NCBI GenBank assembly: GCA_019308705.1
Contig: JAFDHW010000123.1
Coordinates: forward strand, 1-6,991
Reading direction: 5' to 3'
Length of the DNA stretch: 6,991 nt
DNA from: Deltaproteobacteria bacterium
GTDB taxonomy: Bacteria > Desulfobacterota > Desulfobacteria > Desulfobacterales > Desulfatibacillaceae
In this document: positions 1 through 6,176 of the stretch, in pieces
Numbering within the stretch: the stretch's first letter is position 1
Layout of the letters: every line of letters starts with the position of its first letter
Made by a program: the position numbers and the translations under genes
The notes under the pieces: generated by a model
What the model was told of the DNA's origin: nothing
The model's input: the letters and a program-made list of their open reading frames with translations, nothing else
The model's database searches: none

Positions 1-87
1 CAGACCGTCTTTGGCGCAAGACCCGAAAAACAGCTCCAACGGATTGAAACTAACGAAAAATTCGATCTCGGGCAAAATTGCTCATGA
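1..87 (+). CDS. Possible C-terminal fragment of an IS transposase (partial, enters from the left edge)
   Basis: Reading the plus strand from base 1 gives 28 sense codons and a TGA at 85-87. The peptide ends in RIETNEKFDLGQNCS and looks like an ordinary protein C-terminus, not like translated GC-rich antisense. The stop codon lies inside the inverted-repeat sequence at 77-97. Many insertion sequences have this arrangement, with the transposase ending within or just before the right terminal repeat. The base composition is more AT-rich than the phage genes to the right. I do not recognise the family from so short a piece. It could equally be noncoding flank that is open by chance. The reading as a transposase is an inference from its position against the repeat. 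Confidence 0.25.
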   Translation, partial: QTVFGARPEKQLQRIETNEKFDLGQNCS

Positions 88-97
88 AGAATCCGGG
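77..97. repeat. Left boundary inverted repeat, probable IS end
   Basis: Read on the minus strand from 97 leftward, this begins CCCGGATTCTTCATGA. The sequence at 6929-6949, read on the plus strand, begins CCCGAATTATTCATGA. The two agree at 17 of 21 positions and both point away from the phage genes. Base 97 abuts TTAG (98-101), whose first three bases are the TAA stop of the decoration gene. On the right the repeat abuts ATAG. A tip beginning CCCG next to a TAG-containing tetranucleotide resembles an IS end with a short preferred target. Family not determined. Confidence 0.5.
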
Positions 98-496
98 TTA
101 GACCACGGTGACCTGGTGCACGGCGCCGGAGAGCAGGATCTCGCCCAACTCGTCCTCGCCGCCGCCGGACAGGCAGCGGCCCAGGGCCAGGTCCATGTCG
201 GCGTCCGCGTCCAGGGCCTTGCCCGCGTCCTCGGCGGACACATACTCCAGCTTGATCCACTCGTTGACGGCCACCGTCTCGCCCAGGACCACCTTGGACA
301 CGCCCATGAGACGCACCACGGCTCCGGCGCCGGCGGCGGGCGCGTTCTGAAGCACCCCCAGGGGCATCTCCGCGGCGGAGTCAGGCCGCCTTACCTTGCC
401 CGTGGCGGGGTCCAGCACCACGATGCGATACCGGTCGTTGGAAAGGTCCTCCGCCGCCTCGTACGTGAAGTCCAGAATCTTGTTTTCCGTTGCCAT
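98..496 (-). CDS. Probable phage capsid decoration/head-stabilising protein
   Basis: 132 residues, with a strong ribosome site (AGGAGG, 6 bases ahead of the ATG at 496). There is no signal peptide or membrane segment. The body alternates short beta-type strands with a Gly/Ala-rich middle: YRIVVLDPATG (23-33), PLGVLQNAPAAGAG (45-58), VVRLMGVSKVVLGETV (60-75), WIKLEYVSAEDAGKALD (80-96) and a C-terminal GEILLSGAVHQVTV. This size and pattern are common in small head proteins encoded between the protease/scaffold and the major capsid of Mu-like phages, where they coat or stabilise the capsid. It lies 39 bases downstream of the protease gene and is the last gene before the block ends. The major capsid gene expected next is absent. 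The C-terminus looks natural, so I take the protein as complete even though its stop codon touches the left repeat. Structural function is inferred from place and composition. The exact family is uncertain. Confidence 0.7.
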   Translation of the reverse strand: MATENKILDFTYEAAEDLSNDRYRIVVLDPATGKVRRPDSAAEMPLGVLQNAPAAGAGAVVRLMGVSKVVLGETVAVNEWIKLEYVSAEDAGKALDADADMDLALGRCLSGGGEDELGEILLSGAVHQVTVV

Positions 497-535
497 GCGT
501 TTCCTCCTCGTGTGCTCCGTGTTGGGCGCGAAAAC

Positions 536-1096
536 CTATCCGCGGGATTCCGAAAGGATCTCGGCGGCGTACTCCGCAGCCAGGCCCGGGTTTTCGGCCC
601 GGACCTCGGCAAAGGCCGCCGCGTAAGTCTTGCCCGGGTCCCTTGCCAGCCTGGCCCGGACCAGCGCCGCAAGAGCCGCGCCGGGATCGCCCGAAGGCGC
701 AGGGTCGGCCGCGGCCGTGACCGTCTCCTCGTCAAGAGGCACAGACCTGGGCAGCGAGCCCAAAAACTCGCAAAACCAGACAAAAGGCGACTTGCCGCAG
801 CCCGCAAACCCAGCCTCGGGGCCTTCGGGCAGGGCCTCCATGAAGGAGGAAAGCCCCGCCGCGCACCAGGCCGGAAGAATCCTCCCCGCGGCCAGGCCCG
901 CATCCACCACGGACCGGATTTTGGTCCGCTTGTCCTCCTTCGCCTGCTCGGCCAAAGCCTGGGCCCGGGCCGCCGCGGCAGCCTCCTCCCTGGCCCGGGC
1001 AAGGTCCGCCTCGGAAAACGCCGGGGAAAGCTCCGCCTCGGGCAGCTCGTCCACGGCGCGGGCAAACCACGTCTTCAACCTGTCCTTCACGCTCAT
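536..1096 (-). CDS. Nested in-frame scaffold protein (Mu gpZ-like), internal start in the protease gene
   Basis: Met151 of the protease frame begins MSVKDRLKTWFARAVDELPE, which looks like a fresh N-terminus and not the interior of a folded domain. The ATG at 1096 is preceded by GAGAGG with a 7-base spacer, a better ribosome site than that of the full-length gene. The product would be 186 residues, with an Ala/Glu-rich helical part at residues 25-58 and the C-terminal PGLAAEYAAEIL segment. In phage Mu, scaffold gpZ is made from the 3' part of gene I in the same frame; Mu-like relatives and lambda (C/Nu3) use the same arrangement. The scaffold would guide capsid assembly and then be degraded by the protease that shares its C-terminus. 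The arrangement is supported by family knowledge and the ribosome site; use of the internal start is inferred. Confidence 0.65.
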   Translation of the reverse strand: MSVKDRLKTWFARAVDELPEAELSPAFSEADLARAREEAAAAARAQALAEQAKEDKRTKIRSVVDAGLAAGRILPAWCAAGLSSFMEALPEGPEAGFAGCGKSPFVWFCEFLGSLPRSVPLDEETVTAAADPAPSGDPGAALAALVRARLARDPGKTYAAAFAEVRAENPGLAAEYAAEILSESRG

Positions 1097-1546
1097 GTCC
1101 TCACCTCTCGTTGGAGTTTCCAGAAACAGGAACACCGGGTCCGGGGGGCCCGCAAAGGCCACATCCGCCAAGCCCTTCACCGCCGGAGGCGCGGCCCCAA
1201 GAAAACCCACGTGGCGCAGGGCGCCGTCCGGGTAGAAGGCCGCCGACCGCTTCTTGTACGCGCCCGCCGCCACCAGTTTCGCCAACTGCGGAGCCACCTG
1301 GCGAAAACGGGCCAAAAGCACCCGCACGCCGTTTCTCACATCCGCCCTAAGCTCCCGCACCCAGCCGTAAGCCGGGGCGTCGTGGACCGGGTGACCCACC
1401 ACCAGGGGCGGCTCGTGCCGCGCCGGATCAAAAGAAGCCAACGCCCGGTCAATGAGCACATCCCCGTCGTGCGTGCGGCCCGCGGAATCCGTCTGCGGCC
1501 CGCCCGCAAAAATCTCCACCCAGTCGTCCAATCCCTTGAAATCCAT
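536..1546 (-). CDS. Mu gpI-like prohead protease with C-terminal scaffold region
   Basis: 336 residues. The N-terminal half matches the Mu-like prophage I protein family, which matures the procapsid by cleaving scaffold and itself. The family signature is visible as WVEIFAGG (9-16), TDSAGRTHDGDVLIDRAL (19-36), SFDPARHEPPLVVGHP (38-53), APAYGWV (57-63), KKRSAAFYPDGALRHVGFLG (98-117) and PPAVKGLADV (120-129). H52 with the S101 region is a plausible catalytic pair; I assign these only by resemblance. Residues 175-210 are Ala/Glu/Arg-rich and likely helical. The tail has AFAEVRAENPGLAAEYA (311-327), typical of scaffold ends. The ATG at 1546 has only a weak GGGGG-type ribosome site, and 69 bases separate it from the stop of the gpG gene. 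Met151 is a likely internal start for a separate scaffold protein (see the 536-1096 entry). Confidence 0.9.
   Translation of the reverse strand: MDFKGLDDWVEIFAGGPQTDSAGRTHDGDVLIDRALASFDPARHEPPLVVGHPVHDAPAYGWVRELRADVRNGVRVLLARFRQVAPQLAKLVAAGAYKKRSAAFYPDGALRHVGFLGAAPPAVKGLADVAFAGPPDPVFLFLETPTRGEDMSVKDRLKTWFARAVDELPEAELSPAFSEADLARAREEAAAAARAQALAEQAKEDKRTKIRSVVDAGLAAGRILPAWCAAGLSSFMEALPEGPEAGFAGCGKSPFVWFCEFLGSLPRSVPLDEETVTAAADPAPSGDPGAALAALVRARLARDPGKTYAAAFAEVRAENPGLAAEYAAEILSESRG
1104..1109 (-). promoter_or_regulatory. Ribosome binding site for the nested scaffold start
   Basis: The minus strand reads GAGAGG, then 7 bases, then the ATG at 1096-1094. It lies inside the protease coding region and is what singles out Met151 as an independent start. 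Confidence 0.5.
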
Positions 1547-1615
1547 GCTGCCCCCGTTCGGAAACGCGGAAGAAAACGGTTCTGAAAAACCTTTCCCCCT
1601 GGGTAGCGGTTTTGG

Positions 1616-2119
1616 TTACCCGGGCTCCAGAAAGCGGTTCACAGCCTCGACAATGGCGGCCTTGTCCTCCTCCAGGACCACGAGGAAAGGACGCGCGGGG
1701 ATATCCCCAAAGGGAATGGGGACGACCCGCCGGCGGCCGGGCGCAAGGCGGCCGTTCGCCAGGCGCCGGCGGCTTCGGACCACGGCCCGGCCCAAAGAAC
1801 CCGCGCGCGCGCCGAACTGATGCACCGCGGCATAGGGCACGTCCGTGCCCACGGAAACCTCGCCATCCCTGGCGCAGGAGCTGATGGACGACGCCAAAAG
1901 ACCGGTGTCCACCAGGGTGAGGTTTCCCTCCCGCAGGGCCCGTTTGCTGGGAACCCAGCGCCGCGGCCGCCCGCCCGCCGCGAAGTTGTGCCGCACCGAA
2001 ACCTCCAGGATGCGGCCTATCTCCTCCATGAGCGGCGCGGTCCTTTGCAGCCGGACGCGAAAGAAGGACAGGGACTCCATGGCCCGGTCCAGACCCTTTA
2101 TGCGGACGTTCAAGTACAT
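1616..2119 (-). CDS. Phage virion morphogenesis protein, Mu gpG / P2 gpS-type tail completion family
   Basis: 167 residues. The hallmark blocks of the phage virion morphogenesis family appear in order: an N-terminal LDRAMESLSFFRVRL helix, IGRILEVSVRHNFAAGGRPRRW (34-55), LVDTGLLASSIS (69-80), VSVGTDVPYAAVHQFGA (88-104) and IPARPFLVV (140-148). The 105-138 region is Arg-rich (RAVVRSRRRL, APGRRRV). Family members act in head-tail joining or tail completion in Mu and P2-like phages. The ATG at 2119 has a GGAAGGGG-type site upstream. The stop is TAA at 1618-1616. In Mu this gene follows F, but here the gene upstream is the portal, 93 bases away. Length and motifs indicate an intact protein. Confidence 0.92.
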   Translation of the reverse strand: MYLNVRIKGLDRAMESLSFFRVRLQRTAPLMEEIGRILEVSVRHNFAAGGRPRRWVPSKRALREGNLTLVDTGLLASSISSCARDGEVSVGTDVPYAAVHQFGARAGSLGRAVVRSRRRLANGRLAPGRRRVVPIPFGDIPARPFLVVLEEDKAAIVEAVNRFLEPG

Positions 2120-2138
2120 GGCCGCCCCTTCCAGCTTC

Positions 2139-2204
2139 CACCGGGCGGGGCCGCACGGCCGCGGATTATGAGTCGCGCGCCGCCTGCTTGAGCCCCGCCC
2201 GGTG
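2139..2204 (-). repeat. Perfect 13-bp GC-rich inverted repeat between portal and gpG genes
   Basis: CACCGGGCGGGGC at 2139-2151 is exactly complementary to GCCCCGCCCGGTG at 2192-2204, with 40 bases between. Two A:T pairs extend the stem beyond one mismatch. The hairpin would be very stable in the minus-strand transcript. No U-run follows it, so it is not a simple terminator. Its foot ends close to the ribosome site of the gpG gene. The 2120-2212 gap holds no other feature that I can see. Confidence 0.7.
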
Positions 2205-2212
2205 AAAAGGGT

Positions 2213-3400
2213 TTACCCCCCAGCGCGCCGCTCACCCTCTTCCGGAACGGGAAGACCGTACTTCTTCCGGAAATACGAGGCCGGAACCTCGATGCCCAGG
2301 TCGCGGACCAAAGAAATTTCCCGGACCAACTGGGCGTCCAAGCTCTCCTCGGGCTCGGCCTTGAACCACAGGCCGGGCCTGGCGGCATCCGGAAAGTTGA
2401 AAAAGGTGATCCAGGCGATGAGCGTGGTGTTGAGCGCCTCGGCCAGAAGATCCGCGTCCGCCTTGACCAAGTCGCGCCGCACCTTGTCGTGAGCCTTGGC
2501 CGCCGCGTAGGAGCCCGCGGAACCCACCTCCGTGGTGAGCGTCTGGCCCAGAACCGCCTTGGACACCTGGGCGTCCATGTACGCGCACAAAGCCTCGTAT
2601 GTGGCATCGCCCCGGCGCGAAGCCTCCATGAGCGAAAGCTTCATGGTGTCCGGCATCTTGACGCCGGTCTCGTTCTGCAGGGCGCGGATGGCATCCATAA
2701 GCGCGCGCTGCTGGTCCGGAGGCGTGCCCGGCGGATAGGTGCCCACCACCGTGGGCTGGCCGAACCGCTCCAGAAAAGTGAGCCAGAACTTGATCCCGTT
2801 CTTCTTGAACCACACCGGCCACCACAGGCTGCGGCCAAGGGCGCGGCCGTAAGGATTGTCGCTGTCGCCCCAGGAAAACACGATGAACTTCCTGTCCGGC
2901 ACCGCCTCGCCCTCCACGGGATGCGAAGGGGTGAGAAGCCGAAGCTCGCGATTCGCGGTGAACACGAACCGCCGGGGATGCTTGCCCACGATCCTGGCCG
3001 GAACCACGCAGCCCTCACGCACCTCCCAGAGAATCTCCGCGACCTTGAACCCATAGAGCACCGCCTCCATGAGCTCGGCAACGGCCTGGGAAAAGTTGAT
3101 GGAAAGCAGGCACCGCGCGGCAAGGTCCGCGGCCGCCGCGTCCGCAGAGGCGTTTCCGCCGGGCACCACCTCCCACTCCAGACCCGCCACGCCCAAGTAG
3201 CGCGTGTTCAACACGCTGGCCGCGTGGGCGTCCGCCGCCACCTGGTCGTAGAGCTTAATGCCCCTGCCCCCGCCCCGGGAAAGCACCACAGGGTCCGGGT
3301 TCTCCAGGCGCCTCAAAAAACCCGTGAAAAGCTCGTGGTCCCGGGGAATGGACGCCACCTCGCCCCCGGGAAACCCCGTCTTCGTCTGGTCGTCGGCCAT
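2213..3400 (-). CDS. Phage portal protein, DUF935 family (Mu gp29-like)
   Basis: 395 residues from the ATG at 3400, chosen because AAGAAGGA lies 7 bases upstream; the frame is open further upstream but reads there as antisense of the terminase gene. Family features in order: ENPDPVVLSRGGG (33-45) near the start; YDQVAADAHAASVLNTR (51-67) and GLEWEVVPGG (73-82), the wing/clip segment; NPYGRALGRSLWWPVWFKKN (182-201) and FLERFGQPTVVGTYPPGT (209-226); and QTLTTEVGSAGSYAAAKAHD (286-305). The last is the glycine-rich signature preceding the long helix. Twelve copies form the ring through which terminase pumps DNA. The C-terminus stops soon after KKYGLPVPEEGE. My recollection is that Mu gp29 and many relatives carry a longer tail, so this protein may be short or trimmed. 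The Mu F gene expected right after it is missing. Confidence 0.93.
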   Translation of the reverse strand: MADDQTKTGFPGGEVASIPRDHELFTGFLRRLENPDPVVLSRGGGRGIKLYDQVAADAHAASVLNTRYLGVAGLEWEVVPGGNASADAAAADLAARCLLSINFSQAVAELMEAVLYGFKVAEILWEVREGCVVPARIVGKHPRRFVFTANRELRLLTPSHPVEGEAVPDRKFIVFSWGDSDNPYGRALGRSLWWPVWFKKNGIKFWLTFLERFGQPTVVGTYPPGTPPDQQRALMDAIRALQNETGVKMPDTMKLSLMEASRRGDATYEALCAYMDAQVSKAVLGQTLTTEVGSAGSYAAAKAHDKVRRDLVKADADLLAEALNTTLIAWITFFNFPDAARPGLWFKAEPEESLDAQLVREISLVRDLGIEVPASYFRKKYGLPVPEEGERRAGG

Positions 3401-3445
3401 GGATCCGTCCTTCTTGGTGGGTTGCGGGTTTGGTTCGTTCAGGCC

Positions 3446-3469
3446 AAAAAGCCGGCTTGCGCGTGCCGG
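3446..3469 (-). terminator. Weak hairpin with U-run between terminase and portal genes
   Basis: In the 86-base gap, the minus strand reads CCGGC, an 8-base loop, GCCGG, one C, then five T. The stem is only 5 bp. It could be a weak intrinsic terminator or pause that lowers portal output relative to terminase, or it could be chance in GC-rich DNA. No promoter is visible after it. Confidence 0.25.
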
Positions 3470-3486
3470 AACGGGCGGGCGCCGGG

Positions 3487-4974
3487 CTATACGAACCCTT
3501 GCATGACCTGGTGGGTCCGGGCCGCGCCCGTGGATTCGTATTCCAGGGGGGCGGATTCGCCGGTTCTCGCCGCATGCCAGGCCAGGGCGTAGGCAATGGC
3601 GCTGTCGCCGTGGCGGGGATGGCCGTCCCGGCCACGCGTGCGGGCGCCCTCCGGCACCTTGGCCACGCCGTTTTCCATGCGAAGCGCACGGTGGTCGTCC
3701 AGCACGTCCGGGTCCAGGGGAAGCTTGATGCTCTTGTCCTCCAGAGCCGCCTTGTACGGGGGCATGTTCTCCAAGTACCAGGGCCGGGAAAGCGCCACCT
3801 GACAGACCCGCCACCCCCCAAAAACCTGGGCCGTGCGTTCCGCCAGGTACTGGCCGTTTCCCCGGGCGTCCAAAGACGCGCCGGAGAACCGGGGCAGCCG
3901 GCTCAAAATGAAGTGCAGGATCATCTCCTGCTCCCTGAAAGGGGTGTTGCGCATCTCCAGGTGAAGAACCGTGCGAAACGAAAACGCGCCAATTTCCTGG
4001 ATGACCGGGACCACGGTGAGGTCCCCGGACCGGCCGAAATCCTCACCCGCGTAACAAGGCCGGTTCGGATCCAAACCCTCCAGCACGGGCGCGATCTCGT
4101 CCCGGCAGAAGTCCGCAGCCCTCTGCTGCCGCGCAAAGTCCGGCCGCTGGGCAAAGCCGTCCGGGCAGGAAAAGCGCAGAACGGGCACCCCCGGCTCCAT
4201 GCAGGAACGCACCAGGTCCGAAGACAAAAAAGCCCCGGCCGTGTTCGAAGGCACGCAGTCCAGTTCCTCGGCCGCAGCCTCGCCATAGGAGGCGTAAAGC
4301 TCCCTTCGCCACCGATTTTCGGCGTTGACCGTGTATTCCCTTCCCGTTGCCAGGCAGATGCGTTTATACAGGCCGTCCTTCAATGCGTCGTCCAAGGTGA
4401 CGCGGTGGAGGCTGTAGGGAAGCCTGCCGGCACGGCAGTCACACACCAGGGCGTTGAAGGGGTTGTCCGCGCCGTTGTGCGTGGAGATGATGCGCACGGA
4501 CCCACCCCACATGAGGGTGGCCATCGCCGCCTTCAACAGCTCCGAAAAATCCTCGTGGAACGCCGCTTCGTCCAGCACCACCCTGCCCTGCTTGCCACGC
4601 AGGTTGGACGGCCGGGAAGACAGGGCCGCAACCCGGTGGCCCGAAGCGAACTTGATCCTGTAAGTGTAGATGTCCCCCTCTTTGTCCTGGAGCAGGGACT
4701 CGGAACCTGCCTCGTCCTCTTCCGCGGCCCGGTCGAACTCGCGGGCCCAAAAGGCGCAGTCGGAAAGAAACTGCTCCGCCATTTCCCGGTTGTAGCCCAC
4801 GTACCAGACGTCCCCGCCCGAAACGTTGGCCGCGTAGAGGACCGAATCCGCGGCCTCGGTCCAGGACAGGCCCACCCGGCGGCTCTTTTCCACCACCTTG
4901 ACCGGCGATGGGTCATTGACCCAGGCGAGCTGGTAAGGAAGCAGGACCGATTTCGGAGTCTCGGGGTTCCGCAC
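3487..4974 (-). CDS. Phage terminase large subunit (Mu gp28-like)
   Basis: 495 residues, a full-length packaging motor. N-terminal ATPase: YQLAWVNDPSPVKVVEKSRR (14-33) leads into a Walker A-like EKSRRVGLSW (29-38). Walker B is RVVLDEAAF (131-139) with D135-E136, and STHNG (164-168) is the coupling motif. The C-terminal RNase H-type nuclease shows acidic sites in CYAGEDFGRSGD (307-318), SLDARGNG (367-374) and PRHGDSAIAYALAW (453-466). The likely metal ligands are D312, D369 and D457. It cuts and pumps DNA into proheads through the portal encoded next. The start is GTG at 4974, with AAGGAG 10 bases upstream and no in-frame ATG nearby. Residues 1-13 match the usual beginning of this family (PYQ motif close to the N-terminus). 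All key motifs are present, so it looks functional. Confidence 0.95.
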   Translation of the reverse strand: MRNPETPKSVLLPYQLAWVNDPSPVKVVEKSRRVGLSWTEAADSVLYAANVSGGDVWYVGYNREMAEQFLSDCAFWAREFDRAAEEDEAGSESLLQDKEGDIYTYRIKFASGHRVAALSSRPSNLRGKQGRVVLDEAAFHEDFSELLKAAMATLMWGGSVRIISTHNGADNPFNALVCDCRAGRLPYSLHRVTLDDALKDGLYKRICLATGREYTVNAENRWRRELYASYGEAAAEELDCVPSNTAGAFLSSDLVRSCMEPGVPVLRFSCPDGFAQRPDFARQQRAADFCRDEIAPVLEGLDPNRPCYAGEDFGRSGDLTVVPVIQEIGAFSFRTVLHLEMRNTPFREQEMILHFILSRLPRFSGASLDARGNGQYLAERTAQVFGGWRVCQVALSRPWYLENMPPYKAALEDKSIKLPLDPDVLDDHRALRMENGVAKVPEGARTRGRDGHPRHGDSAIAYALAWHAARTGESAPLEYESTGAARTHQVMQGFV

Positions 4975-4984
4975 GTCGTGTCTT

Positions 4985-4990
4985 CTCCTT
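4985..4990 (-). promoter_or_regulatory. Ribosome binding site deciding the GTG start of the large terminase
   Basis: The minus strand reads AAGGAG, followed by a 10-base spacer and GTG at 4974-4972. No ATG exists between the site and the conserved N-terminal motif, so GTG is the best start. The rest of the 49-base gap (4975-5023) shows no terminator or promoter. Confidence 0.6.
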
Positions 4991-5023
4991 TTTGATCAAG
5001 AAAGGCCTTCGCACATCCCTTGT

Positions 5024-5458
5024 TCAGCCGCCCATGCCCAGGATGCGGGCCCGGATCTTCTCCGCGTATTCCTCGGACAGGCCGGCGCGGCGGACGGTCT
5101 GTTCCACGCTGTCCGCCACCTGGCGGGCCTGTTCGGCCTTGTCCAACTTCTCCAAAAGGCCGCCTATCTTGATCAAATGGTCCAGGTGGGCCTTGCGCTC
5201 GGCCGGAGGGGCGGCCTCGGTGAAGGCCAGGGCCTCCTCGAACAGGTCGGCCACCCGCTCGGCCACGCTACGGCGGTCTCGCCGCGCCAGGTCCCAGCCG
5301 TCCGGCTTCTTGCCCCCGGGCGAGGATTCGGCCTTCCACCGGCTGACCGTGGAGGGAGAGACACCCAGGGTGGAGGCCACGGCCTTGATGGACGAGCCCT
5401 GGACATAAAGCCGCCGGGCCTCCGGACGCAGGGCCGAAATGTCGGGCTTGGCGGCCAT
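5024..5458 (-). CDS. Phage terminase small subunit, DUF1804-like (Mu gp27 position)
   Basis: 144 residues. The N-terminal RPEARRLYVQGSSIKAVAST (11-30) plus LGVSPSTVSRWKAE (31-44) form a clear helix-turn-helix of the kind found in DUF1804 proteins of Mu-like phages. The rest is helical with mixed charge (HLDHLIKIGGLLEKLDKAEQ, 91-110), suited to the oligomeric ring of a small terminase. It would bind phage DNA and regulate the large subunit encoded 49 bases downstream. The start at ATG 5458 shares one base with the stop of the preceding gene (TGATG) and has AAGGAG 8 bases upstream inside that gene, so the two are likely translationally coupled. The identity rests on the HTH, the size and the position next to the large terminase. 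Confidence 0.82.
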   Translation of the reverse strand: MAAKPDISALRPEARRLYVQGSSIKAVASTLGVSPSTVSRWKAESSPGGKKPDGWDLARRDRRSVAERVADLFEEALAFTEAAPPAERKAHLDHLIKIGGLLEKLDKAEQARQVADSVEQTVRRAGLSEEYAEKIRARILGMGG

Positions 5459-5706
5459 CAGGACAGCTCCTTCTCCAGACGGGCGATGCGCACGGAAACG
5501 GCCAGCATTTCCGCCCAGGCGTCGGAGAGCTCGCCCATCTGGAAAAAAGCGCGGTCCACGTCCATGGACTCCACCCCGTCCAGCGCGGGGTTCAAGGCCT
5601 GCCGGACGCCGTCGGCCAAGTATTCGCACTTCCGAACCAGCGCCTTTTTCCGCTTCCTCGCTTCCGCCAGGCGGCCCCGCATGGCCGCGCGCTCCAGTCT
5701 GCTCAT
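5458..5706 (-). CDS. Small helical Mu-like phage protein of unknown function
   Basis: 82 residues, starting MSRLERAAMRGRLAEARKRK and ending VRIARLEKELS. The N-terminal third is strongly basic; a central LNPALDGVESMDVDRAFFQM (38-57) links two helices and the C-terminal helix has a heptad-like pattern. There is no signal or membrane segment. The ATG at 5706 overlaps the stop of the upstream gene (ATGA), with AAAAGGGG about 8 bases upstream. A small coiled-coil gene directly before the small terminase is usual in Mu-like phages (the gp26 position in Mu). Its function is not known to me; a packaging or assembly accessory role is only a guess from place. Confidence 0.75.
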   Translation of the reverse strand: MSRLERAAMRGRLAEARKRKKALVRKCEYLADGVRQALNPALDGVESMDVDRAFFQMGELSDAWAEMLAVSVRIARLEKELS

Positions 5707-6176
5707 CGGTTGGGCCCCTTTTCCCGTACCAGCGGACAAAAATCGTTGTGCTTGATGGAGTCGGCCAGACGCGTCTGCGTCTGCGTGTTCAAGCTGATCA
5801 CGTCCATGACCTCGGAGGTGAGTTTCTCCCAGCGCGAAACCGCAGCCTCGTAAGATTTCACCAGGCGGACGTTGGCCTCGTACATGCCGCCCAGCCGCTG
5901 CATGTAGCCCTTGTGCTCGGCCAGGATGCGGCCCACCTCCACCTCGTGCTTCCTGGTGAGCTCCAAAAGGTTTTCCCGATGGCGGTCCTCGGCCTCGCGC
6001 ATTTCCTTGATGAGCCGGCCCAGCCGGCCATGGTGCCGGCACTCCGCGTCACGAAAACGCTGGTCCGCCAGGAGGTTCTGCAGGCCGATCCACACAACCA
6101 GCAAAAGAAGCAGGCCCACAGCCCCGAAATGATGAAAAAAGGCGCCCAGCTGGCCCAGGCCGGGAATGGGTTCCAT
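5703..6176 (-). CDS. N-terminally membrane-anchored coiled-coil phage protein (DUF2730-like or spanin-like)
   Basis: 157 residues. One membrane helix spans roughly residues 14-36 (GAVGLLLLLVVWIGL). A long charged helix follows (about 50-120: RLGRLIKEMREAEDRHRENL, then LTRKHEVEVGRILAEHKGYM), which should form a coiled coil. The tail is TQTQTRLADSIKHNDFCPLV. The ATG at 6176 is chosen over the one at 6233 because AAGGAG lies 8 bases upstream. The architecture fits an inner-membrane spanin (Rz-like) or the DUF2730-type proteins encoded in the gp23-gp25 region of Mu-like phages. Its place after the holin favours a lysis-related role. No lipoprotein partner (Rz1-type lipobox) was found overlapping it. 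The gene ends in an ATGA overlap with the next. Confidence 0.75.
   Translation of the reverse strand: MEPIPGLGQLGAFFHHFGAVGLLLLLVVWIGLQNLLADQRFRDAECRHHGRLGRLIKEMREAEDRHRENLLELTRKHEVEVGRILAEHKGYMQRLGGMYEANVRLVKSYEAAVSRWEKLTSEVMDVISLNTQTQTRLADSIKHNDFCPLVREKGPNR

Noticed and set aside
11..1585. Plus-strand open frame of 524 codons
   Set aside because: It is rich in Arg, Gly, Pro and His without any domain pattern and lies antisense to the decoration and protease genes, which have clear family motifs. Long antisense frames are expected in DNA this GC-rich.
1586..1613. Hairpin AAAACC/GGTTTT between gpG and protease genes as a terminator
   Set aside because: The stem is A:T-rich and only 6 bp with a 16-base loop, and the following T-run is part of the stem itself. 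It is not convincing as a terminator.
2489..3592. Plus-strand open frame of 367 codons across the portal gene
   Set aside because: It is opposite the DUF935 signature sequences and has His/Arg-rich content typical of antisense reading.
3401..3814. Upstream extension of the portal frame to an ATG at 3814
   Set aside because: This stretch overlaps the terminase C-terminus in another frame and reads as shadow sequence; the ATG at 3400 has a good ribosome site.
3430..4995. Plus-strand open frame of 521 codons
   Set aside because: It is antisense to the large terminase gene, whose Walker and nuclease motifs are all present. The composition is that of a shadow frame.
5707..6042. Upstream extension of the 82-residue protein to an ATG at 6042
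   Set aside because: The extension is a shadow of the coiled-coil protein gene. The ATGA junction at 5706 is the natural start.
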